This document shows positions 7,485-14,556 of a DNA stretch of 64,000 bases, in pieces. Position numbers and translations under genes: made by a program. Position 1 is the stretch's first letter. Each line of letters starts with the position of its first letter. The stretch covers positions 99,758-163,757 of the forward strand of contig NZ_JARLTC010000029.1 in the NCBI RefSeq assembly GCF_029382225.1. Reading direction: 5' to 3'. The notes beneath the pieces were generated by a model. That model searched no databases, was not told where the DNA came from, and worked only from the letters and a program-made list of their open reading frames with translations. Origin of the DNA: Spongiactinospora sp. TRM90649 (lineage in GTDB: Bacteria > Actinomycetota > Actinomycetes > Streptosporangiales > Streptosporangiaceae).

Positions 7485-9374
7485 TCAGTCATCTTCAAAA
7501 GTCAGTGAATCGTTGGACATTACGGTCAGAGCGTAGAGTCCCACGGCGGCGAAATCGGCCGCCGGTTCCGATGTCTGCCAGGCGCGGACGTCGTCCACGT
7601 AGCGGGCGCCGTGGCCGGTGAACTCCCGGTTCGCGTCCACGCCGGAGGCCGGGCACGGCTTCATCTCCTCGAAGGGCTCATCCAGGCCGTCGGCGAACTG
7701 CTCGGTGGCGTTCGGCCCGTTGACCACCGCGCCCACGGCCGTGCGCCCGGTCAGATTCGCCACCTGGTGGTGCGGGCAGCGCTCGCCGTCACCGCCGACG
7801 CCGACCACGAACGAGACCCCCCAGGGATTGGCTCCCAGCGCCCAGTCCCGCTGCCGCCCGGCGAAGCCGTCGTACCGCTCGTCGCCGGTGACCGCCCGGT
7901 AGAGCCGCGCCGTCGCGGCCAGCCCGAACGCGTGCGGCACCGCGTCGAAGTCGTCGTACCGCGCCCCGCCCCCGAACGGATCCCGCGCCGCTCGCCGGGC
8001 CCCGCGCTCCACCTGCCCCCGCAGGTCCGCCACCAGCCCCCGCACCACCTCGGGGGAGGAGGGGGACGGGCCGTTGAGGCGGAGGGCGCGGATCAGGTCG
8101 GCGTGGGCCAGGGCGCTGACGTCGTAGAGGTTGAGGGTGTCGCCGCCGGACTCGTGTTCGCGGTACTCCTCGGACCAGCGGACGGCCTGCGCGAGCCACT
8201 CGCCGGCGCGGAGGTCGCCGAGGCGCAGCGCGGCGAGGGACAGTTCGGCCGCGCCGAGTTCCATGTCGTCGCGCCAGGCGCTCTCGGGGTAGAACGCGTA
8301 CGGCAGGGACGTGACGAGCCGTCCCACCCGCGTGGTGCGGGCCGACGCGTACACCGAGGCGGCCTTGGAGAGCAGGTCGCGAGCCCGTGCCGGGTCCGGC
8401 TCGGTCTGGGAGGCCAGGGCGAAGGCGGCGGCCGTGCGCCCGGCGAGGTTCGGGCTGATCGGCTTTCCCGGCGGTGCGGCGCGGAAGACCGGGCGGTCGC
8501 GGATGAAGCGCCGGTCCTCGCCGGTGTCGGCGTCGTCGGCCTGGGGGAGCCGCCAGACGTCGTGGTCGCCGACGAAGGTCCCGGCCTTGTCGCCCGCGCC
8601 GATGCCCACCTGGATGTAGAGCGTGCGGGTCCGTTCGTCCCACATCTTGTCCAGCCAGGCGAGCCCGTGCGCGGCCTCCGCGCCCAGCCGCGCGTCGGCG
8701 GCGGCTCCGCCGTCTCGCTTGGCCGCCCACATCAGCGTGTCCACGTACGCCATGATGTGGGTGAACTTCAGGTAGTCGCCCGCGTCGAACCAGCCGCCCT
8801 CGACGTCCACCCGGGGGCCGCCGGCGGGGCGCAGGGCGCCCTTGATCTGGTCGCTCTCCCGTCCGGCGAAACGCGGCCATTCGTAGACCGCGGCGGAGCG
8901 GTCGCGCAAGTGGGCGGGACGGCGGCCGAGCGGCCCCGCGGGGACGTTCGCCCCGTCGCGCTGGCCGGTGAAGAACGTGAGGATCCGCCCGGCCGGCAGG
9001 ACGCCCGGCGCCGGGGCCACCTGGAACCGTGCCCGGGCCGGGCCCGCCTTGATCAGGTAGTCGCCGGGCGTGCGGACCCCCGACAGGTCGAGGTCGTACA
9101 CGTGGCGATATCTGGAGTTCCAGGCGCCCCGGTCACGGCCGGTACGCCCGGCGAGCACCACCCGGCCGTTCCGGTCCTGGACGGTGAACGGCCCGGCTCC
9201 CGGCTTCCCGGTCATCAGATACGCGTGCTTGGACTCGGCGGGCGCGAACCCCGCCCGGCTCACCCGCAGGTGCCCGGCGGGCGCGGCCTGCGCCCTCGCG
9301 GCCACCGGCTGGACCCCCGGGCCGCACAGCATCAGCGCCGACAGCGCGGCGACGGCGGGCAGGCGGCGACTCAT
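7485..9374 (-). CDS. Secreted glycoside hydrolase family 9 (endoglucanase-type)
   Basis: A 629-residue exported enzyme. An N-terminal signal peptide (positive MSRR, hydrophobic core AVAALSALMLCGPG, Ala-rich cleavage region) precedes an Ig-like CelD_N domain and the (alpha/alpha)6 GH9 catalytic domain. The nucleophile-side motif GGWFDAGDYLKFTH supplies the catalytic Asp pair. GERCPHHQVANLTG contains the substrate-binding His signature, and TSEPAADFAA holds the proton-donor Glu. GH9 enzymes cleave beta-1,4-glucans. No cellulose-binding module is seen, so soluble or cell-wall-associated glucans are possible substrates. ATG 9374 was chosen because the signal peptide follows directly; an upstream in-frame ATG adds 17 unlikely residues. 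Confidence 0.87.
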   Translation of the reverse strand: MSRRLPAVAALSALMLCGPGVQPVAARAQAAPAGHLRVSRAGFAPAESKHAYLMTGKPGAGPFTVQDRNGRVVLAGRTGRDRGAWNSRYRHVYDLDLSGVRTPGDYLIKAGPARARFQVAPAPGVLPAGRILTFFTGQRDGANVPAGPLGRRPAHLRDRSAAVYEWPRFAGRESDQIKGALRPAGGPRVDVEGGWFDAGDYLKFTHIMAYVDTLMWAAKRDGGAAADARLGAEAAHGLAWLDKMWDERTRTLYIQVGIGAGDKAGTFVGDHDVWRLPQADDADTGEDRRFIRDRPVFRAAPPGKPISPNLAGRTAAAFALASQTEPDPARARDLLSKAASVYASARTTRVGRLVTSLPYAFYPESAWRDDMELGAAELSLAALRLGDLRAGEWLAQAVRWSEEYREHESGGDTLNLYDVSALAHADLIRALRLNGPSPSSPEVVRGLVADLRGQVERGARRAARDPFGGGARYDDFDAVPHAFGLAATARLYRAVTGDERYDGFAGRQRDWALGANPWGVSFVVGVGGDGERCPHHQVANLTGRTAVGAVVNGPNATEQFADGLDEPFEEMKPCPASGVDANREFTGHGARYVDDVRAWQTSEPAADFAAVGLYALTVMSNDSLTFEDD

Positions 9375-9528
9375 CGGCGCTCCATCGGATCGATCTCGGG
9401 GTGTGATACCTGCTCTGTGCTGCACGGGGACGCTAGTCGGGCCGGGGGAGCAGGGTCAAACCCCCTGTCATCCCCCATCGTGATACCAGGTACGGAAGGG
9501 TGCCTGCCCCTACCAGGGTGACGTGCCG

Positions 9529-9543
9529 TACATTCGGCGCATG
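9529..9543 (+). promoter_or_regulatory. Leaderless promoter of the M24 peptidase gene
   Basis: TACATT (9529-9534) fits the TANNNT -10 pattern and ends 6 nt before ATG 9541. No ribosome binding site precedes the ATG. The geometry equals that before dinB (12521) and murE (23971). Confidence 0.5.
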
Positions 9544-10620
9544 CCCGCCAACCATGCCGAACGACGCGAGCGCGCGGCAGCGCTGCTCCCGGCGGTGAAC
9601 GCCGACGCGCTCCTGGTCACCAAGCCGGTCAACGTCCGCTACCTCACCGGGCTGGTCAGCACGAACGCCGCACTGCTGCTGCACGCCGACGGCACGGCGG
9701 CGCTGGCCACCGACCTGCGCTACATCGAGACCGCACGGCGGGTCTGCGCGGACATCCGGGTCGTCCTGGAGCGGGACACCTCAGGCGCCCTCGCCCGGCT
9801 CGCCGACCCGGCGCGGCTGGCCGTCGAGGGCCACCACATGCCGGTCGCCGAGTTCCTCAGGATCGCCGAGGAGGGGGCGAGTGCCGGAGCGGGCGCTCCC
9901 GAGCCGGTCTCCGGCCTGGTGGAGGGCCTGCGGGTGGTGAAGGACGAGGAGGAGATCGACTTGATCCGCACCGCCTGCGCGATCACCGACCAGGCGTTCG
10001 CCGACGTGCTCGGCGCGATCAGGCCCGGCGTCACCGAGCGCGAGATCGCCCGCATGCTGGAGGGGCGGATGCTGGAGCTGGGCGCCGACCGGCCCGCCTT
10101 CGACTCGATCGTCGCCGCCGGTCCGAACGGCGCCGTGCCGCACCACACGCCCACCGACCGGCCGGTGGCCGCCGGGGAGCTGGTCACCATGGATTTCGGC
10201 GCCCTGCACGCCGGGTATCACGCCGACATGACCAGGACGGTCGCCGTCGGCGCGCCCGCCGGCTGGCAGCGCGAGCTGTACGACCTGGTGCGCGCCGCGC
10301 AGCGCGCGGGACGTGACGCCGTGAAGCCCGGCGCGACCGTCCACGACGTGGACGCGAGCGCCCGCGAGGTCATCGAAACGGCAGGGCGGGGCGAGCACTT
10401 CGGCCACGGTCTCGGGCACGGCGTCGGCCTGGAGATCCACGAGGTGCCGTTTCTGGGCCCTGGCAAGCCCGGTAGGATAGAGGATCGAGTTCCGATCACC
10501 GTCGAGCCGGGGGTTTACCTTCCCGGCAAGGGCGGGGTTCGCATCGAGGACACGCTCGTGGCACGCGTCGACCGACCGGAGCTCCTCACCCACACGACCA
10601 GAGAGCTGCTGATCCTGTGA
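9541..10620 (+). CDS. pepQ: M24-family Xaa-Pro aminopeptidase/dipeptidase
   Basis: A 359-residue pita-bread metallopeptidase. The creatinase-like N-terminal domain (about residues 1-130) is followed by the M24 catalytic domain. The five dinuclear metal ligands are visible: Asp residues in MDFGALHAGYHADMTRT, His in GHGLGHGVGLEIHEVP, and Glu residues in ITVEPGVYLP and GVRIEDTLV. It removes residues before proline. Location directly upstream of efp is conserved in actinobacteria and many firmicutes. Start ATG 9541 is probably leaderless. Whether it prefers tripeptides (PepP) or dipeptides (PepQ) cannot be told from sequence. Confidence 0.88.
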   Translation: MPANHAERRERAAALLPAVNADALLVTKPVNVRYLTGLVSTNAALLLHADGTAALATDLRYIETARRVCADIRVVLERDTSGALARLADPARLAVEGHHMPVAEFLRIAEEGASAGAGAPEPVSGLVEGLRVVKDEEEIDLIRTACAITDQAFADVLGAIRPGVTEREIARMLEGRMLELGADRPAFDSIVAAGPNGAVPHHTPTDRPVAAGELVTMDFGALHAGYHADMTRTVAVGAPAGWQRELYDLVRAAQRAGRDAVKPGATVHDVDASAREVIETAGRGEHFGHGLGHGVGLEIHEVPFLGPGKPGRIEDRVPITVEPGVYLPGKGGVRIEDTLVARVDRPELLTHTTRELLIL

Positions 10621-10657
10621 CAAGCGGGGGCGGCAGCCGTACGCAGGAGACAAGCGA

Positions 10658-11218
10658 GTGGCGACGACCAACGACCTCAAGAACGGCATTGTGCTTCGGC
10701 TGGACGGCGGCGAGCTGTGGACGGTCGTGGAGTTCCAGCACGTCAAGCCCGGTAAGGGTGGCGCGTTCGTGCGCACCAAGCTCAAGCACGTCCTGTCCGG
10801 CAAAGTCGTCGACAAGACCTTCAACGCCGGCGTGAAGGTGGAAGTGGCCAACGTCGACAAGCGTGAGATGCAGTACTCCTACCCGGACGGCGACGACTTC
10901 GTGTTCATGGACACCGAGACCTACGACATGGTCCAGGTGCCGAGGGCGACCGTCGGCTCGGCCGCCGACTACCTGCTGGAGAACATGCTGGCCACGGTGG
11001 CGTTCAACGAGGGCGTGGCGCTCTACGTAGACATGCCCGCCGCCGTCGAGCTGACCGTCTCGCACACCGAGCCGGGCCTGCAGGGCGACCGCTCCACCGG
11101 CGGCACCAAGCCGGCCACCCTGGAGACCGGCGCGGAGATCAAGGTGCCGCTGTTCATCACCACCGGCGAGAAGGTCAAGGTCGACACCCGCACCGGCGAC
11201 TACCTCGGCCGCGCCTGA
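10658..11218 (+). CDS. efp: Elongation factor P
   Basis: A 186-residue three-domain EF-P that relieves ribosome stalling at polyproline stretches. The domain I tip loop reads HVKPGKGGAFVRTKLKHVL with a lysine at the position modified in other phyla; no EpmA/EarP partner is present in the window. Conserved C-terminal TRTGDYLGRA is intact. GTG 10658 follows AGGAGA with 8-nt spacing. The stop overlaps the nusB ATG by 1 nt (TGATG). The proline-rich stretches of FtsI, FtsQ and the kinase at 47575 are plausible EF-P-dependent substrates in this same window. Confidence 0.96.
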   Translation: MATTNDLKNGIVLRLDGGELWTVVEFQHVKPGKGGAFVRTKLKHVLSGKVVDKTFNAGVKVEVANVDKREMQYSYPDGDDFVFMDTETYDMVQVPRATVGSAADYLLENMLATVAFNEGVALYVDMPAAVELTVSHTEPGLQGDRSTGGTKPATLETGAEIKVPLFITTGEKVKVDTRTGDYLGRA

Positions 11219-11628
11219 TGACAGCTCGGGGCAAGGCCCGGCGCCGAGCACTTGACATCCTCTTCGAGGCCGAGCTGCGCGGTGAGGATCCCGGCAAGAT
11301 CCTCGCCGAGCGGCTGGAGCGGGCCGAGCCGCCCGTCAACGAGTACACCGCCACGCTGGTCGAGGGCGTGGTGCGGCACCGCGCCCGGATCGACGAGCTG
11401 ATCTCGACCTACTCCGAGGGCTGGAGCCTGGACCGCATGCCGGCGGTCGACCGCAACGTGCTGCGCGGCGGGTCCTACGAACTGCTGTGGATGCCCGGCG
11501 TCCCCGAGGGAGTCGTGATCAGCGAGTGGGTCCATCTGGCCTCCGAGCTGTCGACCGACGAGTCTCCGCAGTTCATCAACGGCATCCTGGCCAGGTTCAA
11601 GGAGCTCAAGCCGAGCCTCAGCCTGTGA
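11218..11628 (+). CDS. nusB: Transcription antitermination factor NusB
   Basis: A 136-residue all-helical NusB, which with NusE/S10 binds boxA RNA during rRNA transcription. Family markers are ARRRALDILFEAELRG at the N-terminus, the central DRMPAVDRNVLRGGSYELL segment and the C-terminal SPQFINGILARF. Overlaps the efp stop by one base, so pepQ-efp-nusB probably form one transcript, the normal actinobacterial order. Confidence 0.95.
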   Translation: MTARGKARRRALDILFEAELRGEDPGKILAERLERAEPPVNEYTATLVEGVVRHRARIDELISTYSEGWSLDRMPAVDRNVLRGGSYELLWMPGVPEGVVISEWVHLASELSTDESPQFINGILARFKELKPSLSL

Positions 11629-11660
11629 GCCCGATGCGACGGGAAGGGCGCTCCCCGGCG

Positions 11661-11666
11661 TAGGCT
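11661..11666 (+). promoter_or_regulatory. -10 box before the methyltransferase gene
   Basis: TAGGCT at 11661-11666 resembles the sigma-A-type -10 sequence repeatedly seen in this window and gives a leader of roughly 40 nt before GTG 11714. Confidence 0.4.
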
Positions 11667-11713
11667 GGCCTGACTGGACGTTCCCGGTGCGGGGGCGCGG
11701 TCAAGGGAGGACT

Positions 11714-12481
11714 GTGACGTTGCGGACGGATGGTGTCACCCGGCAGCCGGCGACGCCGGCGGCGCGGACCGCCGTGCTGTGGGGCGCGTTGCGCGCGGTG
11801 CTGGCGGAGCGGACCTCGGCCACCGGGCGGGAACGGCTCGACATCATCGACGCCGGGGGCGGCACGGGCGGCTTCGCCGTACCGCTGGCCGGTCTGGGTC
11901 ACGCGGTCACCGTGGTCGATCCGAGCCCCGACTCGCTGGCCGCGCTGGAGCGCCGCGCGGCCGAGGCGGGCGTGGCGGTGCGCGCGCTGCAGGGCGACGC
12001 CGCCGACCTCGGCGACCTGCTCCCCGAGGGCGCCGCCGATTTGGTGCTGTGCCACAGCGTGCTGGAGTACGTGGACGATCCGTCGGCCGCGCTGCGCGCG
12101 GTGGCCCGGCTGCTGCGGCCTGGCGGCGTGGTGAGCCTGCTGGCCGCCAACCCGGTCGCCACGGCGCTGCACCGGGCGCTGACCGGGCGGTTCGACGAGG
12201 CCAGGCAGGTCCTGGGCGACACGCAGGGGCGCTGGGGCGACCGCGACCCCACTCCGCGCCGGTTCACCCGTGAGGAGCTGGGCGCCCTGCTCGCCGCCTC
12301 CGGGTTCACCGTGGGCGACGTGCACGGCGTCCGGGTGTTCGCCGACCTGGTCCCGAGCCGTCTGGTGGACGGCGAGCCCGGCGCCGCCGAGGCCCTGGTC
12401 GCCCTGGAGGAGGCCGCCGCCGCCCATCCGGTGCTGCGCGAGATCGCCACCCAGACCCACCTGCTGGCGACCCGGGGGTGA
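11714..12481 (+). CDS. Class I SAM-dependent methyltransferase
   Basis: A 255-residue Rossmann-fold methyltransferase. Motif I is DIIDAGGGTGGFAVPLA (residues about 40-56), followed by VTVVDPSPDSLAALERR (acidic residue binding the SAM ribose) and the post-motif LCHSVLEYVDDPSAALRAV. The substrate is not recognisable; smtA/UbiE-type small molecule methylation is likely. Start GTG 11714 follows GGGAGG with short spacing; in-frame TTG 11720 would have better spacing. The gene precedes dinB, an order I recall from other actinomycetes. Confidence 0.78.
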   Translation: MTLRTDGVTRQPATPAARTAVLWGALRAVLAERTSATGRERLDIIDAGGGTGGFAVPLAGLGHAVTVVDPSPDSLAALERRAAEAGVAVRALQGDAADLGDLLPEGAADLVLCHSVLEYVDDPSAALRAVARLLRPGGVVSLLAANPVATALHRALTGRFDEARQVLGDTQGRWGDRDPTPRRFTREELGALLAASGFTVGDVHGVRVFADLVPSRLVDGEPGAAEALVALEEAAAAHPVLREIATQTHLLATRG

Positions 12482-12503
12482 ACCCGGCACGGCGTGAGTA
12501 GAC

Positions 12504-12526
12504 TCGAACACCCGTTCGCCTAGGAT
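12504..12526 (+). promoter_or_regulatory. LexA (SOS) box overlapping the leaderless dinB promoter
   Basis: TCGAAC-ACCC-GTTCGC at 12504-12519 matches 11 of the 12 fixed positions of the actinobacterial LexA operator TCGAAC-N4-GTTCGA. It is immediately followed by -10 box TAGGAT (12521-12526), which lies 6 nt before GTG 12533. LexA bound here would block RNA polymerase. Confidence 0.75.
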
Positions 12527-12532
12527 GGTGCC

Positions 12533-13771
12533 GTGTCCCGGAAGCAGCAGGTTCCCAGGGTCGCCGCGATCCGGCCGGCCGACGACACCGGCTGCCCCAT
12601 CCTGCACGTCGACATGGACGCCTTCTACGCGAGCGTCGAGCTGCTCGAACGCCCCGAGCTGACGGGCACCCCGGTGATCGTCGGCGCCGCCGGGGCCCGC
12701 GGCGTGGTGCTCAGCGCCACCTATGAGGCCAGGAGATACGGCGTGCACTCGGCGATGCCGATGACACGCGCGATGCGCCTGTGCCCGCACGCCACGATCA
12801 TCCCGCCCAGCCACGGTAAGTACTCCGAGGTGTCCAGGGGCGTGATGGAGATCTTCCATTCGGTCACCCCCCAGGTGGAGCCCATCGCCTCCGACGAGGC
12901 GTTCCTCGACGTCGGCGGCGCCCGGCGCAGGCTGGGCTCCCCGGCCGGGGTGGCCGCGCTGATCCGCGCCCAGGTGGCCGAGCGTTTCGGCATCACCTGC
13001 TCGGTCGGGGTGGCGAGCAGTAAATTCGTCGCCAAGCTGGCGTCCCGCCAGTGCAAGCCGGACGGCATGCTGGTGATCCCGGCCGACGGCGTGGTCGAGT
13101 TCCTGCACCCGCTGCCCGTGGGCGCGCTGTGGGGGGTCGGCGACCGCACCGAGGAGGCGCTGCTCCGCCTGGGCATCAGAACCGTCGGCGACCTGGCCCG
13201 GGTGCCGGTGGCCACGCTGCGGCGCGAGCTGGGCCACGCGGCGGGCGGTCATCTGGCGGCCCTCGCCTGGGGGCGCGACGAGCGCGAGGTCACCCCGCAC
13301 GTCCCCGACAAGAGCATCGGCGCCGAGGAGACCTTCCAGGCCGACGTGGACGACCCCGAGGCGATCCGGCGCGAGCTGCTGCGCCTGTCGGAGAAGGTCG
13401 CCGCGCGGCTGCGCGCGGGCGGTCATGTGGGCCGCACGGTGAGCGTCAAGCTCCGCCGGGCCGATTTCACCACGATCACACGCTCCCGCACGCTGCGTGA
13501 GGCGACCGATGTCGCGCAGGAGATTTACGTCACAGCCTGCGGATTGTACGCCGCGGCGGGGCTCGACCGGGTGCGCCTCCGGCTCGTCGGAGTGCGGATG
13601 GAGAACCTCCTGGCGGCCGAGGCGGCCGCGCGTCAGCTTACCCTTGGAGAACGAGAGTCCGGCTGGAGGGAGGCGGAACGCGCGATGGACAGGGCGGTCG
13701 CGAGGTTCGGACCGGGGGCCGTGCGCCCGGCCTCGCTGGTGCGGCCAAAGTTTGATGGAATGGATCTATGA
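12533..13771 (+). CDS. dinB: DNA polymerase IV (Y-family translesion polymerase)
   Basis: A 412-residue DinB polymerase for error-prone bypass of DNA damage. The palm motif HVDMDAFYASVELLERP holds the first catalytic Asp and IASDEAFLDVGGARRR the second Asp/Glu pair. The thumb HhH region GALWGVGDRTEEALLRLGI and a little-finger domain complete a normal-length enzyme. No C-terminal beta-clamp motif is obvious in the last residues (VRPKFDGMDL). GTG 12533 is leaderless and under an apparent LexA box, so induction by DNA damage is expected. Confidence 0.93.
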   Translation: MSRKQQVPRVAAIRPADDTGCPILHVDMDAFYASVELLERPELTGTPVIVGAAGARGVVLSATYEARRYGVHSAMPMTRAMRLCPHATIIPPSHGKYSEVSRGVMEIFHSVTPQVEPIASDEAFLDVGGARRRLGSPAGVAALIRAQVAERFGITCSVGVASSKFVAKLASRQCKPDGMLVIPADGVVEFLHPLPVGALWGVGDRTEEALLRLGIRTVGDLARVPVATLRRELGHAAGGHLAALAWGRDEREVTPHVPDKSIGAEETFQADVDDPEAIRRELLRLSEKVAARLRAGGHVGRTVSVKLRRADFTTITRSRTLREATDVAQEIYVTACGLYAAAGLDRVRLRLVGVRMENLLAAEAAARQLTLGERESGWREAERAMDRAVARFGPGAVRPASLVRPKFDGMDL

Positions 13772-13918
13772 CGTCACCTCCGGTTTGGTCTACGTTGGAC
13801 GTTTTCTTTCGCCCGCGTCTACAGCCTCGTATTCTGGGGATAACCGACCGCGAGGTTCGGACACCCCGTGTCGTCCGTTGCCGTCTTCCCCGTCCTGGGG
13901 CCGTCCTTGGGAGGCGCC

Positions 13919-14332
13919 GTGCCGCTCTCTGAGCACGAGCAGCGCCTGCTCGAACAGATCGAGCAGGCCCTCTACGCCGAGGACCCGAAGTGGGCCAATA
14001 CCGTTCGAATCCGCGATCCACGCAACCACTACAAGCGCCGCCTGGTGAAGGCATCCATCGGGTTCCTTCTCGGCGTGGTCCTGCTGATGGTCGGCGTGGT
14101 TTCGCAAATCATCCTGCTCGGTGTCGGCGGCTTCGTGGTCATGCTCCTGGCGTGTCTATGGGGCCTGTCCAGTTGGAAGAAGATGAACGGGTTCGGTGAC
14201 GCCACGGCGCCACAGGCCGGCCAGCCGGGGGCGGCGCCCCCAGGCGGGGCGGCCGGGCGGCGCGGCGGGCAGCGGCCCGGTTTCATGGAGCGCATGGAGG
14301 AGCGCTGGCGTCGTCGTCACGACGATCGCTGA
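13919..14332 (+). CDS. DUF3040 membrane protein
   Basis: A 137-residue actinobacterial DUF3040 protein. It starts PLSEHEQRLLEQIEQALYAE, the family's hallmark, followed by a charged NHYKRRLVKASIGF stretch, two transmembrane helices (about residues 45-66 and 70-88), and a Gly/Pro/Arg-rich tail that ends in a basic helix. GGGAGG at 13909-13914 supports GTG 13919 over an upstream in-frame GTG at 13868. The function of the family is unknown. Sitting between dinB and the transglutaminase operon next to the dcw cluster is, to my knowledge, conserved in related actinomycetes. Confidence 0.82.
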   Translation: MPLSEHEQRLLEQIEQALYAEDPKWANTVRIRDPRNHYKRRLVKASIGFLLGVVLLMVGVVSQIILLGVGGFVVMLLACLWGLSSWKKMNGFGDATAPQAGQPGAAPPGGAAGRRGGQRPGFMERMEERWRRRHDDR

Positions 14333-14378
14333 GCGGTCCCGCCCGGCACGCGGAGCCGGGCATCTGAGCGCTTTCCGA

Positions 14379-14408
14379 GACCCGAGCGGGCGATTCGCCC
14401 CTCGGGTC
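14379..14408. terminator. Bidirectional hairpin after DUF3040
   Basis: GACCCGAG (14379-14386) pairs with CTCGGGTC (14401-14408), and inside GGGCG pairs with CGCCC around ATT, leaving one bulged C. This 13-bp stem separates two converging transcription units. Confidence 0.6.
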
Positions 14409-14512
14409 CGATGCGCTCTCCGGCGTGCGCGCGTACGGGCGCTCACCCCTGTTCGACCTTGAAACCTCCGTAGAGAACCCCATGGAATCCTGCGGAGACC
14501 CGCGAGCACACC

Positions 14513-14544
14513 GATGGCCGCCCCCCTTCCCGGGAGCGGCCATC
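14513..14544. terminator. Hairpin at the 3' side of the transglutaminase operon
   Basis: GATGGCCGC (14513-14521) pairs with GCGGCCATC (14536-14544). It lies 13 nt beyond the leftward transglutaminase gene stop, so it probably ends that operon. No U-tract. Confidence 0.5.
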
Positions 14545-14556
14545 CGCGTCGTTCGC

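Noticed and set aside
9403..9487. Two GTGATACC copies (9403-9410, 9480-9487) between the GH9 and pepQ genes
   Set aside because: Only 8 bp, 77 bp apart, not palindromic and not at consistent promoter positions; may be chance.
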